A stretch of DNA of 64,000 nucleotides, taken from assembly GCF_020731415.2 (NCBI RefSeq), contig NZ_CP088273.1, positions 687,001-751,000 on the forward strand. Reading direction: 5' to 3'. The notes under the pieces are model-generated. The model saw only the letters and a list, made by a program, of their open reading frames with translations. It was not told where the DNA came from and made no database searches. Within the stretch, counting starts at the first letter, position 1. Each line of letters opens with the position of its first letter. The position numbers were made by a program, and so were the translations under genes. The stretch is from Phyllobacterium sp. T1293 (lineage in GTDB: Bacteria > Pseudomonadota > Alphaproteobacteria > Rhizobiales > Rhizobiaceae). Below are positions 1 to 9,083 of this stretch, one piece after another.

Positions 1-605
1 TATATGATGGAGGACGCGCGCCAAATCCGCGGCGGGCAAGGATTTTTCTGGCGGAAAAGGGCATCGAGGTGCCGCTCGTGCCCATCGATATGGGTGCGAT
101 GGGACATCGCTGTGCGGAGCTTACGGCGCTTAATCCCTTGCAGCGCCTGCCTGTGCTGGAACTTGATGATGGCACTGTGATTGCGGAGTCGGTGGCGATT
201 TCCCGCTATTTCGAAGAGCTTTATCCGGAGCCTGCTTTGTTCGGCCGGGGTGCGCTTGGCAAGGCTTTGGTGGAGATGTGGCAGCGGCGGGTGGAGTTCA
301 ACCTCCTTGCCACGGTTGCCTCTGCCTTCCGGCACATTCATCCGGCTATGGTCGAGTGGGAAGTGCCGCAAATCCCTGAATGGGGCGAGGCAAACAAGCC
401 AAAGGCCATCGCCTTTCTGGATGTTCTGGACAAACAGCTTGAGACCAATGAGTTCATCGCGGGCAATGAATATTCGATCGCGGATATTACGGCGCTCGTG
501 GCGATTGATTTTTTCAAGCCGGCCCGGATTCAGCTGCCTGATTATGTCACGCATGTGAGGCGCTGGCACGAGGCGGTATCAAACCGGCCAAGCGCCAAGG
601 CGTGA
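1..605 (+). CDS. Glutathione S-transferase family protein (5' end outside window)
   Basis: The reading frame is open from base 3 and the start codon lies upstream, so about 200 residues are visible. The first residues (YDGGRAPNPRRARIFLAEKG) form the beginning of a thioredoxin-fold GST N-domain. It continues with the glutathione-binding cis-proline stretch NPLQRLPVLELDDG and the IAESVAISRYFEE helix, followed by an all-helical C-domain with the N-capping motif SIADITALVAIDF. GSTs of this type conjugate or reduce substrates with cytosolic glutathione; the substrate cannot be read from sequence. A GTG at 69 is internal and is not the start. The stop overlaps the next gene by 4 bp, suggesting translational coupling. 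Confidence 0.88.
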   Translation, partial: YDGGRAPNPRRARIFLAEKGIEVPLVPIDMGAMGHRCAELTALNPLQRLPVLELDDGTVIAESVAISRYFEELYPEPALFGRGALGKALVEMWQRRVEFNLLATVASAFRHIHPAMVEWEVPQIPEWGEANKPKAIAFLDVLDKQLETNEFIAGNEYSIADITALVAIDFFKPARIQLPDYVTHVRRWHEAVSNRPSAKA

Positions 606-1222
606 ACGTGACAGAGATCCAATCCCTGTCATCGCAGATCAAGGCGTGTCGCCTGTGCCGTGATGCGCCGCTCTATCTGCCCCCTTTGCCGCATGAGCCC
701 AATCCTGTCTGCGTGATGTCGCCGACTGCGCGCATCGTCATTTGCGGACAGGCGCCGGGCATTCGTGTTCACAACACCGGCCTGCCGTTCAACGATCCAT
801 CGGGGGACCGGCTGCGTGAGTGGCTCGGGGTTAACAGGGATCAGTTCTATGATCCGCATAAATTCGCCATTGTGCCGATGGGGTTCTGCTTTCCCGGCTA
901 TGATGCGCATGGCGGGGATTTGCCGCCGCGTAAAGAGTGCCGAGAGACGTGGCATGATCAGGTTTTTGCCGCCATGCCGCAGGTCGAGTTGATCCTGACA
1001 ATCGGCCAATATGCGCAGGCCTATCACCTCGGCAAGCATCGCCGGGCCAGCGTGACGGAAACCGTTTTTCACTGGCAGGATTATTTCAACCCTGCGTCGG
1101 GGCCTGCCATTTTAGCGCTGCCGCATCCGTCCTGGCGCAATAGCGGGTGGTTGCGGAAGAATCCATGGTTCGGAGAGAACGTTCTTCCTGTGCTGCGGGA
1201 GAAGGTCAAGATTCTAATTTGA
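602..1222 (+). CDS. Uracil-DNA glycosylase family protein
   Basis: This 206-residue protein has the two signatures of the uracil-DNA glycosylase superfamily: a motif-1 loop GQAPGIRVHNTGLPFNDPSG near residue 49 and a motif-2 segment LPHPSWRN near residue 173. Cysteines in KACRLCRD near the N-terminus resemble part of the iron-sulphur ligands of family 4/5 enzymes, but a full set of four is not obvious. The family excises uracil or related lesions from DNA, and activity here is inferred. The GTG start overlaps the preceding GST stop (GTGA), so the two are probably one transcript. Confidence 0.82.
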   Translation: MNVTEIQSLSSQIKACRLCRDAPLYLPPLPHEPNPVCVMSPTARIVICGQAPGIRVHNTGLPFNDPSGDRLREWLGVNRDQFYDPHKFAIVPMGFCFPGYDAHGGDLPPRKECRETWHDQVFAAMPQVELILTIGQYAQAYHLGKHRRASVTETVFHWQDYFNPASGPAILALPHPSWRNSGWLRKNPWFGENVLPVLREKVKILI

Positions 1223-1332
1223 TCGCTTTCCGGACGAAATTTTTTCGAAGTTTACAAAGTTTAGAATAATTTTCTTGTACGATGGTCGAATAACGGACCA
1301 TAAAGTATCCCATTCCAAGGGGATTGAATGTC

Positions 1333-1812
1333 ATGGACAGACTCGACCGAAAAATTCTTCGCCTCCTGCAGGAGGATGCAACGCTCGCGGTGGCTGATGT
1401 CGCCAAGAAGGTGGGGCTGTCGACGACGCCTTGCTGGCGGCGCATCCAGAAACTGGAAGAAGATGGCGTAATCCAGCGCCGTGTTGCCATTCTCGATCCG
1501 GTGCGTGTGAATACGCGGGTGACGGTGTTCGTTTCGATCCGAACCGGTGCGCATAACAATGAATGGCTGAAGCGCTTTTCCGAAGTGGTTCAGGAGTTCC
1601 CGGAAGTGGTCGAGTTCTACCGCATGAGCGGCGATGTTGACTATCTCCTGCGCGTCGTTGTGCCTGATATTGCCGCTTACGATGCGGTCTATAAGCGTCT
1701 GATCGCCAAGATCGATATTCGCGATGTGTCCTCGGCTTTCGCCATGGAGCAGATCAAGTACACGACCGAGCTGCCGCTTGATTATATGAGCATTGAAAAG
1801 GAATCGGGCTGA
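1333..1812 (+). CDS. Lrp/AsnC family transcriptional regulator
   Basis: The protein has 159 residues. An N-terminal winged helix-turn-helix (MDRLDRKILRLLQEDATLAV, then VGLSTTPCWRRIQKLEEDGVI) is followed by the alpha/beta RAM ligand-binding domain with GDVDYLLRVVVPDI. The family binds DNA as an octamer and usually senses an amino acid. The ATG at 1333 is preferred over an in-frame TTG at 1324 because an AAGGGGA ribosome site sits about ten bases upstream. Its target is unknown; the convergent dehydrogenase gene is a neighbour only. Confidence 0.92.
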   Translation: MDRLDRKILRLLQEDATLAVADVAKKVGLSTTPCWRRIQKLEEDGVIQRRVAILDPVRVNTRVTVFVSIRTGAHNNEWLKRFSEVVQEFPEVVEFYRMSGDVDYLLRVVVPDIAAYDAVYKRLIAKIDIRDVSSAFAMEQIKYTTELPLDYMSIEKESG

Positions 1813-1827
1813 TATCGTCAGCCCGAT
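1803..1827. terminator. Bidirectional stem-loop between convergent genes
   Basis: ATCGGGCTGA and TCAGCCCGAT form a perfect 10-bp stem with loop TATCG. It includes the stop codon of the Lrp-family gene and faces the end of the convergent dehydrogenase gene. There is no long T-run, so intrinsic termination may be weak. Confidence 0.55.
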
Positions 1828-1840
1828 CCATCGCGGCTGG

Positions 1841-2710
1841 CTATTTCTCCAGCCGTGCCAACAGGGATGATGTGTCCCAGCGCTTTCCGCCCATGTTCTG
1901 CACCTGTTTGTAAAACTGATCGACCAGCGCCGTCACGGGCAGTTGCGCTCCGTTGCGGTCAGCCTCATCGAGGCAGATACCCAAATCCTTGCGCATCCAG
2001 TCCACGGCAAAGCCGAAATCATATTTTCCGGCATTCATGGTCTTGTGGCGATTTTCCATCTGCCAGGAGCCCGCGGCGCCCTTTGAGATGACTTCAATGA
2101 CCTTCTCAATATCAAGGCCGGCCTTCTTGCCGAAGTGAATGCCTTCGGCCAGACCCTGCACCAGACCGGCAATGCAGATCTGGTTGATCATCTTGGTCAG
2201 TTGCCCGGCGCCAACCGGCCCCATCAGGCCGACCATCTTGGCGAAGGATTCGATAACAGGTTTTGCCTTGTCGAAGGCCTCCGATTCGCCGCCAACCATG
2301 ACCGTAAGGACACCATTTTCGGCCCCCGCCTGACCGCCGGAGACTGGCGCATCAAGAAAATGAAAGCCGCGCTTGCGTGCTTCGGCATCGAGTTCACGCG
2401 CCACTTCTGCCGAGGCGGTGGTGTGATCAATGAAAATCGAGCCCTTTTTCATCGCATGAAAAGCGCCATTTTCGCCAATGGTAACAGCGCGCAAATCATC
2501 ATCATTCCCGACGCAGCAGAAGACAAAATCCCTGTCTGCAGCGGCTTCTGCGGGGGTTGGCGCGTGTTTGCCGTCAAACTGTTCAGCCCACTTCTTCGCC
2601 TTCTCGCCATTGCGGTTGAAGACGGTGACGTCATGGCCCCCGCGGGTCTTCAGATGACCCGCCATCGGGTAACCCATAATACCAAGACCAATAAATGTGA
2701 CTGTTGCCAT
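1841..2710 (-). CDS. NAD(P)-dependent beta-hydroxyacid dehydrogenase (3-hydroxyisobutyrate dehydrogenase / tartronate semialdehyde reductase family)
   Basis: This 289-residue protein has the Rossmann motif FIGLGIMGYPMAGHL at the N-terminus, the substrate-binding DAPVSGGQAGAENG segment near residue 120 and the catalytic-lysine segment GAGQLTKMINQ near residue 170. These mark the 6-phosphogluconate dehydrogenase-like family that oxidises 3-hydroxyisobutyrate or reduces 2-hydroxy-3-oxopropionate. The exact substrate cannot be assigned. The start at 2710 is chosen because GAGGAAATTACCG lies immediately upstream; the frame stays open further 5' but that extension has no family similarity. A penicillin acylase gene is divergent. 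Confidence 0.88.
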   Translation of the reverse strand: MATVTFIGLGIMGYPMAGHLKTRGGHDVTVFNRNGEKAKKWAEQFDGKHAPTPAEAAADRDFVFCCVGNDDDLRAVTIGENGAFHAMKKGSIFIDHTTASAEVARELDAEARKRGFHFLDAPVSGGQAGAENGVLTVMVGGESEAFDKAKPVIESFAKMVGLMGPVGAGQLTKMINQICIAGLVQGLAEGIHFGKKAGLDIEKVIEVISKGAAGSWQMENRHKTMNAGKYDFGFAVDWMRKDLGICLDEADRNGAQLPVTALVDQFYKQVQNMGGKRWDTSSLLARLEK

Positions 2711-2771
2711 TCGGTAATTTCCTCTGTCAGATAGGCTATGTGTTCGAAGATTTGCGGGAGAGGTTAGGACA

Positions 2772-5228
2772 ATGCGGCGGATCATCAAAGGCCTATTGTG
2801 GATAGTTTTCTCGCTCATCCCTATCGCTTTAATCGCAGCAGGGGTTGGTTATGTCTGGCTCGCACGTTCAGTAACACCGGCGACGGGCGAAATGGTGCTG
2901 GCCGATCTTTCCGCGCCTGTGACCGTGACGCGAGACAAGAATGCTGTTCCGCATATTGTCGGTAACAATGTCGATGATGTGCTGAGGGCTCTTGGCTTTG
3001 TCCATGCGCAGGAGCGCCTATGGCAGATGGAAGTCACACGCATGGCCGGGCAGGGACGCTTGTCAGAAATGTTCGGCGACAAGACTGTTTCAACGGACCG
3101 TTTTCTGCGTTCGCTCGGCGTCTATGAATCCGCTGTTGCATCTGCTGCTGCACTTGCCCCTGAAGATCGCAAGCATGTTGACGCCTATGTGCGCGGCATC
3201 AACGCGTTCATCAATAGCAGCGGGCGTTCCTTCGCGTCTAAATATTCGCCGGAGTTTGTCGTTCTTGGCTACAAGCCGGAGGAATGGACCGCAGCAGACG
3301 TCATTGTGACATTGAAGATGATGTCGGTGACGCTGGCGGCGAATATCGATCAGGAAGTAAACCGCCTGAAATTTGCCCGGCTTGGTATGACGGATGCGGA
3401 AATATCAGACCTGTTGCCGCCGGTTGCCGATGATGCGCCGCCGCCCATGCCTGATCTGAAGCAACTTTTGGGTTTGCCCAGCGGCACCATCAAAACCGGT
3501 GCGCTGGAAGCCGAACAGCAATTTGCCTCGCTCAATGCAATCATGTCGACCGGGGCTTCAAACAATTGGGTCGTGGGTGGTGCAAGGACAGAGACTGGCA
3601 AGCCAATCCTTTCCAATGACCCGCATCTGGGGCTGAGCGCACCCGCCGTATGGTATCTGGCACATCTTGAAGTGAAAAATGCTGATGGAACGAGCCGGAA
3701 TCTCGTCGGCGTGACACTTCCCGGTGCGCCGTTGGTGCTGCTTGGACGTAATGACCGGGTAGCATGGGGGTTCACCAATACCGGTTCCGACGTTCAGGAC
3801 ATTTTTGTTGAGCGCATCAATCCGGCCAATCCGGATGAGTATCAGACGCCGGAGGGTTTTGCGCCTTTCCAGAAGCAGCCGGTGACGATCAAGGTCAAAG
3901 GTGCGAGCAATGTGACGTTTGACCGGAAAGTAACGCGGCATGGTCCGGTGCTGCCCGCCGATTATCGCGGGCTTGACCATTATCTGCCTGACAATACGGT
4001 TGCTGCGCTGTCATGGACCGCGCTTGCACCTGATGACAAGACAATATCCGCCGGTCTGAAACTCTGGGATTTTGCCAGTGTCACCGATTTCCAGAACGGA
4101 ATGCGCGATTTCGTAACGCCAATGCAATCGATGGTCGTCGCCGATATCGATGGCAATATTGGCCTGATTGCACCGGGCCGGGTGCCAGTCCGCGATCCGG
4201 CCAACCAGATCATGGGCCGCGCACCATCCCCCGGCTGGGATGCAACCTATGACTGGAAGGGCTATATTCCCTATGAGGAACTGCCGCGCGCTTATAATCC
4301 TGCTGACAATGTCATCGGCACCGCCAACACCAAGATGGTCGATGCGACCTATCCGCATTTCCTGACATTTGATTGGGATGAGACATGGCGGATGGACCGG
4401 ATCAAATCGCTTGTCTATGGCGCGAACCAGCAATCAATGGAGACCAATCGCAAGGCACAGGGCGATGCCTACTCCAATGCCTATGCGGCACTTGGCCCCG
4501 TTATGCTGAAGCTCATTGAAGGGCGCAAGGATGTGGATCAGGCGGCTTTCAAGCAACTGAGCCAATGGGACTATGTGGAAGACCGCAACAGGATCGAGCC
4601 GTTGCTGTTCAATGCATGGCTGCGCTTGGCAACCAAACGGATTGTCAAGGATGATCTTGGCGAGGCTTTTCCCGCCTATTGGCAGGGCCGGGTATCAGCC
4701 ATGCTGCGCTGGCTCGGACCCAATCCGGCACGCGACTGGTGCGACGATCGTCGCACCCCTGAAAAGGAAAGCTGCGGCGATGTGCTGGCCTTGGCACTTG
4801 GCGATGCGCTGAAAGATCTGGATGGGCGCCTTGGTTCAGACCGTTCGAAATGGAACTGGGGCGCTTTGCATTATGCCTATGGTGCGCACCGGCCGTTTGC
4901 GCAGGTCAGTCCGCTCGACCGCATTTTCAACGTGAATGTTCCGGCATCGGGCGGGGCATTCACGCTTGACCGGGCAAAGTCGCTGTTTATGGATGAAAGT
5001 AATCCGTATCGCGCGGTGCATGGCAGCAGCTATCGCGGATTGTTCGATCTGGCTGATCTCAACCGGTCGACCTACATCCAGACAACAGGACAATCCGGCA
5101 ATGTGTTTTCGGCCAACTACCGCGACTTTGCGCAGAAATGGGCCGATACACAGGCGATTACGATCTCGACAGACGAGAAGGTCTATCAGGACGGTCTGCT
5201 GGGTATCTGGCGGTTGAAGCCGCAATAG
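2772..5228 (+). CDS. Penicillin acylase family protein (Ntn hydrolase)
   Basis: This 818-residue precursor carries an N-terminal hydrophobic segment (about residues 8-30) that acts as signal or anchor, so the enzyme is exported. The alpha-chain region has the family motif GFVHAQERLWQMEVTRMAG. A linker follows, and autocatalytic cleavage would expose Ser at about residue 262 (STGASNNWVV) as the beta-chain nucleophile. Downstream LSNDPHLGLSAPAVWY is the conserved beta-chain segment. Members hydrolyse penicillins, acyl-homoserine lactones or other N-acyl amides; the real substrate is unknown. It converges on a GST gene with a 2-base gap. Confidence 0.92.
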   Translation: MRRIIKGLLWIVFSLIPIALIAAGVGYVWLARSVTPATGEMVLADLSAPVTVTRDKNAVPHIVGNNVDDVLRALGFVHAQERLWQMEVTRMAGQGRLSEMFGDKTVSTDRFLRSLGVYESAVASAAALAPEDRKHVDAYVRGINAFINSSGRSFASKYSPEFVVLGYKPEEWTAADVIVTLKMMSVTLAANIDQEVNRLKFARLGMTDAEISDLLPPVADDAPPPMPDLKQLLGLPSGTIKTGALEAEQQFASLNAIMSTGASNNWVVGGARTETGKPILSNDPHLGLSAPAVWYLAHLEVKNADGTSRNLVGVTLPGAPLVLLGRNDRVAWGFTNTGSDVQDIFVERINPANPDEYQTPEGFAPFQKQPVTIKVKGASNVTFDRKVTRHGPVLPADYRGLDHYLPDNTVAALSWTALAPDDKTISAGLKLWDFASVTDFQNGMRDFVTPMQSMVVADIDGNIGLIAPGRVPVRDPANQIMGRAPSPGWDATYDWKGYIPYEELPRAYNPADNVIGTANTKMVDATYPHFLTFDWDETWRMDRIKSLVYGANQQSMETNRKAQGDAYSNAYAALGPVMLKLIEGRKDVDQAAFKQLSQWDYVEDRNRIEPLLFNAWLRLATKRIVKDDLGEAFPAYWQGRVSAMLRWLGPNPARDWCDDRRTPEKESCGDVLALALGDALKDLDGRLGSDRSKWNWGALHYAYGAHRPFAQVSPLDRIFNVNVPASGGAFTLDRAKSLFMDESNPYRAVHGSSYRGLFDLADLNRSTYIQTTGQSGNVFSANYRDFAQKWADTQAITISTDEKVYQDGLLGIWRLKPQ

Positions 5229-5230
5229 GC

Positions 5231-5851
5231 CTAGGTGAGAGGTGTCATCACTGCCTTTTGATAGGCAGGGCGGGTTTTGAGACGTTCGTACCATGCCAGC
5301 AAATGCGGATGATCAGGGCGCTTGATCGGCATTTCGAACCACGCATAGACGAAGCAGCCAAGCGGAATGTCGCCAATGCCGAAGGCCTTGCCGGAGAGAT
5401 AAGGCTGGGATGCAAGCGCAGCGTCAGCAATGGCAAACATCTCGCCGCAGGCTGCAAGACCGTTTTGCTTGGCCGCATGGTCCTGTTGATCAGGCGCGAG
5501 GCGCACTGTGTTCCAGAAAACATCACGGAACGGACCGGCAATGCTTGATGTCGTCCAATCCATCCACTTTTCAGCGCTGGCGCGGGCTGCCGGGTCCTCG
5601 AGATACAGGCCGGATTTTCCGTATTTGGCGGCAAGATAGCGGACAATCGTGTTGCTTTCCCACAGCGCCAGTCCATCATCCTCAATGGCCGGGACACGGC
5701 TGTTGGGATTTATGGCCCGGTATGCCGGATCGTTGACAATGCCATGGGCACCACCCGCCGGAATGTTCTCATAGGGTATTGCAAGCTCTTCAGCTGCCCA
5801 AAGCGCCTTCTTGACATTGGTCGAGTTGGCTCGACCCCAGATTTTCAGCAT
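5231..5851 (-). CDS. Glutathione S-transferase family protein
   Basis: The protein has 206 residues. Its N-domain starts MLKIWGRANSTNVKKALW, which places a Ser at the usual catalytic position of bacterial GSTs. The cis-Pro segment NPNSRVPAIEDDGLALWESN and the helix IVRYLAAKYG follow. The C-domain carries AFGIGDIPLGCFVY. It lies 17 bp downstream of the permease gene of the amino acid transporter on the same strand and may be co-transcribed with it, although the functional link is unclear. Confidence 0.9.
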   Translation of the reverse strand: MLKIWGRANSTNVKKALWAAEELAIPYENIPAGGAHGIVNDPAYRAINPNSRVPAIEDDGLALWESNTIVRYLAAKYGKSGLYLEDPAARASAEKWMDWTTSSIAGPFRDVFWNTVRLAPDQQDHAAKQNGLAACGEMFAIADAALASQPYLSGKAFGIGDIPLGCFVYAWFEMPIKRPDHPHLLAWYERLKTRPAYQKAVMTPLT

Positions 5852-5868
5852 GGCTTACTTCTTTTCAA

Positions 5869-6705
5869 TTAGCGGATCAGATGCCGGGTGATACGGCGTT
5901 CCATCCAGTCCCAGATGTGGCGTAGCACTTCTACGAGCAGGAGATAGATGATAGCGGCCCACAGATAGGCCTGGAAATCGAAAGTCCGTGAATAGGCAAG
6001 TTTGGTGTAGCCCATGAGGTCATACACCGTGATCAGAGCCACGATGGCCGAGCCCTTGATCATCAGGATGACCTCATTGCCATAGGGGCGCAGCGCAACA
6101 ATCAATGCTTGCGGCAGGATAACCTTGCGGAATGTCACGAATTTCGAGATGCCAAGCGACGCCGCGCCTTCCCATTGCCCGAGCGGCACACTCTGGATTG
6201 CGCCGCGCAATATCTCCGCCTGATAGGCGGCGGTATTGAGGGCAAACGCCAGAAAGCCGCAATACCAGGCTTCGCGGAAGAACCACCACAGGCCAATCGC
6301 TTCGATCTGCGTTCTGAATTCACTGATACCGTAATACATCAGGAAGACCTGAGCGATCAGCGGCGTGCCACGGAAGAAATAGACATAGGCATAGGCTATC
6401 CCAGAGGCGATCCTGTTCTTGCTCATTCGGCCAAAGGCGACGGGTATGGAAAGAACTGCCCCGAACAGAATCCCGGAGAAGACGATTGTCAAAGTGGTGA
6501 CGAGACCTTGCCAGTATTTGGGGCCATAGGTCTGGATGAGAACGATATCCCAGGCGAAATAGAGATCGAGGACAATCCCGATGATCAGCGATGCCCAGAC
6601 CGCGACAAGCAGGTGGCCAATAATCCGCGCCTTGGTCCAGCGTTTCGGTGGCGCGGGCGGACGGGCCACCACAGCGGTGCGGGCGTTGAGGAAGCTTTCG
6701 GTCAT
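5869..6705 (-). CDS. Polar amino acid ABC transporter permease (HisM/ArtM type)
   Basis: This 278-residue inner-membrane permease has five or so hydrophobic segments and the binding-protein-dependent signature around GQWEGAASLGISKFVTFRKV (EAA loop that docks the ATPase). YFFRGTPLIAQVFLMYYG is typical of HisM/ArtM-type permeases for basic or polar amino acids. The N-terminus extends about 25 residues before the first membrane helix. It overlaps the upstream permease gene by 4 bp, giving translational coupling in the order binding protein, permease, permease. No ATPase gene is next to it. Confidence 0.93.
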   Translation of the reverse strand: MTESFLNARTAVVARPPAPPKRWTKARIIGHLLVAVWASLIIGIVLDLYFAWDIVLIQTYGPKYWQGLVTTLTIVFSGILFGAVLSIPVAFGRMSKNRIASGIAYAYVYFFRGTPLIAQVFLMYYGISEFRTQIEAIGLWWFFREAWYCGFLAFALNTAAYQAEILRGAIQSVPLGQWEGAASLGISKFVTFRKVILPQALIVALRPYGNEVILMIKGSAIVALITVYDLMGYTKLAYSRTFDFQAYLWAAIIYLLLVEVLRHIWDWMERRITRHLIR

Positions 6706-7412
6706 CGCCTCACTCCACTGGCTTTGGTGCGCTTTTCAATTGCGCCGATCACGAAGGATGAGAGGATGGCGAGCACGAGATAGATCAGGCAGGCCGTGCC
6801 GTAAAACAGGAATGTATGTTTGGTGACGCGTGCTGCAACGCCGGTCTGGCGCAGGATGTCAGCAAGGCCGATGGCGGATACAAGTGCGGTATCCTTGAGC
6901 AGGATCATCCAGAGATTGGAAAGACCGGGCAGGGCGACCCGTATCAGTTGTGGCAGGATCACTTTCCACATGGTCTGGCCATAGGAAAGGCCGATGGCAT
7001 AGCCGCCCTCATACTGGCCGCGCGGGATGGCGCGAAATGCCGAGAGAAAGACCTCGCTTGCATAGGATGAAAAGACCGCGCCCATGGCGAACATGCCGGC
7101 CAGAAACGAATTGATTTCGATGGTTCCGGAATAACCCAGCATCACGCCGAGCTTCTGGATGCCGATCTGGGCACCGAAATAAACGAGAAAGAGGGTGAGA
7201 AGCTCAGGCAGGCCACGGAAAATCGTGGTGTACATATTGGCCGCGAGCCTGATGGATGGTTCTTCGGCCTGTTTACCCAAGGCCACGAAAAATCCGATGA
7301 GCAGTCCAACGGGCAATGTCGCCAGCGCAAGACTGACAGTCACGAGAATGCCGCCTGCAATGCTGATGCCCCAGCCGCCTTCACCGAATCCCAACAACGC
7401 AATTGAGCCCAT
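6702..7412 (-). CDS. Polar amino acid ABC transporter permease (HisQ/ArtQ type)
   Basis: This 236-residue permease has several membrane helices, the N-terminal core motif YTTIFRGLPELLTLFLVYFG and the EAA loop AFRAIPRGQYEGGYAIGLSY. It pairs with the downstream HisM-type permease (4-bp overlap) to form the membrane channel of an importer for arginine/ornithine/lysine-like or other polar amino acids. The specificity is inferred from the binding protein family only. It is separated from the binding-protein gene by 141 bp that hold a strong stem-loop. Confidence 0.93.
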   Translation of the reverse strand: MGSIALLGFGEGGWGISIAGGILVTVSLALATLPVGLLIGFFVALGKQAEEPSIRLAANMYTTIFRGLPELLTLFLVYFGAQIGIQKLGVMLGYSGTIEINSFLAGMFAMGAVFSSYASEVFLSAFRAIPRGQYEGGYAIGLSYGQTMWKVILPQLIRVALPGLSNLWMILLKDTALVSAIGLADILRQTGVAARVTKHTFLFYGTACLIYLVLAILSSFVIGAIEKRTKASGVRR

Positions 7413-7495
7413 GGGCTTCTTTCATTCTTTTGCAGGTCATTCCCCAGTGCCCGATTTTCGAGCAGACCTGTCATTTTTGAATTCAAAGATCAGAA

Positions 7496-7524
7496 ATGGT
7501 TGGCGGAATATTTCCGCCAACCAT
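7496..7524 (-). promoter_or_regulatory. Intercistronic stem-loop between binding-protein and permease genes
   Basis: A perfect 13-bp stem (ATGGTTGGCGGAA / TTCCGCCAACCAT) with a 3-base loop lies just downstream of the substrate-binding protein gene and upstream of the permeases on the same strand. There is no adjacent T-run. Such hairpins commonly protect the upstream part of the message or partly terminate, giving an excess of binding protein over permease. Confidence 0.6.
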
Positions 7525-7553
7525 CATTGGTCAATTCTAGACTTAAGTCTTAG

Positions 7554-8342
7554 TTATTCGGCACCATAAACGTCAAGCTTGAAGTACTTGTCGTTGATTT
7601 CCTTGTACTTTCCGTTCTTGCGGATGGCGAGGATCGCAGCGGAGAACTTGTCAGCCAACGCTGTATTGCCCTTCTTGACGGTCACGCCAGCGCCCGGGCC
7701 GTGGATGACTGGATCAGGTGTGATTGTGCCGAGAAGCTTGCAGCACTTGCCTGCATCGCTATCGAGCCACTGGCCGAGCACAACGGAGTCGTCCATGGCG
7801 GCATCGATACGACCGTTCGACAGGTCGAGCTTATATTCGTCAGCCGTCGGGTACATCTTGATGTCGGAGCCGCTATATTTGGCTTCGGCAAAATTGGAAT
7901 GGCTGGTCGAAGCCTGAACACCCAGTGTCTTGCCCTTGAGCGACTCTGGAGTGACGTCCTTCAGTGTGGAATCCTTTGGTACGGCAATGCCTGGAGGCGT
8001 GTTGTAGTACTTCTTGGAGAAGTCGACCTTCTTCAGGCGTTCATCGGTGATGGACATGGATGCGATGATCGCATCGAACTTGCCCGCCTGCAGGGCCGGA
8101 ATCATGCCGTCCCAATCTTGCGATACGAAGGTACACTGTGCCTTCATCTCTTCGCAAAGCGCCTTGCCGATATCGATGTCAAAGCCCTCAAGCTTGCCAT
8201 CCGGCGTCAGATTGTTGAAGGGTGGGTAGGCTCCCTCTGAAGCGATGGTCAGCTTCAGGGCGTCCTCTGCATGGGCCGCTCCCATGGACAATGCAAAGGC
8301 AACGGCAGCAACGCCGAGTGCGAGACGCTTGGTGATACGCAT
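7554..8342 (-). CDS. Amino acid ABC transporter substrate-binding protein (SBP family 3)
   Basis: This 262-residue periplasmic protein has a signal peptide (KRLALGVAAVAFALSMGAAHA). A family-3 fold follows: LTIASEGAYPPFNNL at the start of lobe 1, GFDIDIGKALCEEM, and VDFSKKYYNTPPGIAV leading into lobe 2. Family members bind arginine, lysine/ornithine, histidine or octopine-like ligands; the ligand here is not certain. AGAGAGG lies upstream of the ATG. It is the first gene of the transporter operon and is followed by a strong hairpin before the permeases. Confidence 0.93.
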   Translation of the reverse strand: MRITKRLALGVAAVAFALSMGAAHAEDALKLTIASEGAYPPFNNLTPDGKLEGFDIDIGKALCEEMKAQCTFVSQDWDGMIPALQAGKFDAIIASMSITDERLKKVDFSKKYYNTPPGIAVPKDSTLKDVTPESLKGKTLGVQASTSHSNFAEAKYSGSDIKMYPTADEYKLDLSNGRIDAAMDDSVVLGQWLDSDAGKCCKLLGTITPDPVIHGPGAGVTVKKGNTALADKFSAAILAIRKNGKYKEINDKYFKLDVYGAE

Positions 8343-8573
8343 TATTCAACCTCTCTTTTGTGGCCCGGCTGTTCCCCTGTTCTTTTGGACAGCCTTCCGG
8401 GCAAGGTCGCAGTTTTTTACTGCTCCTGACGGCGATATTCCCACTAGTTTTCTGATAAAAGCAACCGGGAATCTTTTGCTACCCGGCGAATCTGCAAGGC
8501 AAAACCACATAATTGTTTCGGGATTATATTTTTGTTGCGCAGCTTCCGCGCGAAACGTCATTTCGTGACCCGT

Positions 8574-9083
8574 CTAGCGGGTAAGACCCATCTCACGTTC
8601 GATAAAGTCCGCCAATCCCGTCGTGTCATCAAGGTCAAAGACGGGAATCTGTTCGCCTTCGGCGGGGAAATCGCTGGCTATTGCCACGATGCTTGGATCA
8701 TTCTGCGCCAGACTCTCACTTGAGCGGCCCTCATGGCGGCGCGCCTCGATCTTTTTGTGGCCCTCGCGTTTATAGCCTTCCACAAGAACAAGGTCACAGG
8801 GGGCAAAACGCCCGACAATCTCGGCAAGAGAGGGTTCGCTTTCGTCTGTTAATTCGTGCATCAATGCCCAGCGACGGTCTGAAACGATGGCCACTTCCCC
8901 GGCACCGGCCTTGCGGTGGCGATAGGAGTCCGTGCCCTCATGATCGATGTCAAAATCGTGATGGGCATGTTTGATGGTTGAGACCTTCCAGCCACGCCGC
9001 GTCAGTTCGATCACCAGTTTGACGGTGAGGGTGGTCTTGCCTGAATTCTTCCAGCCGGTGATGCCGAATATGCGGTGGGTCAT
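8574..9083 (-). CDS. mobB: Molybdopterin-guanine dinucleotide biosynthesis adapter protein MobB
   Basis: This 169-residue P-loop protein has the Walker A motif GITGWKNSGKTTLTVKL at the N-terminus and the MobB segments STIKHAHHDFDIDHEGTDSY and LVLVEGYKREGHKKIE. It binds GTP and assists MobA when GMP is added to molybdopterin. Its ATG overlaps the stop of mobA by 4 bp, so the order mobA-mobB is translationally coupled. A normal length and intact motifs indicate that it is functional. Confidence 0.95.
   Translation of the reverse strand: MTHRIFGITGWKNSGKTTLTVKLVIELTRRGWKVSTIKHAHHDFDIDHEGTDSYRHRKAGAGEVAIVSDRRWALMHELTDESEPSLAEIVGRFAPCDLVLVEGYKREGHKKIEARRHEGRSSESLAQNDPSIVAIASDFPAEGEQIPVFDLDDTTGLADFIEREMGLTR

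Noticed and set aside
69..605. GTG at 69 as the start of the first GST gene
   Set aside because: The frame is open to the window edge and the upstream residues form the start of a GST thioredoxin fold.
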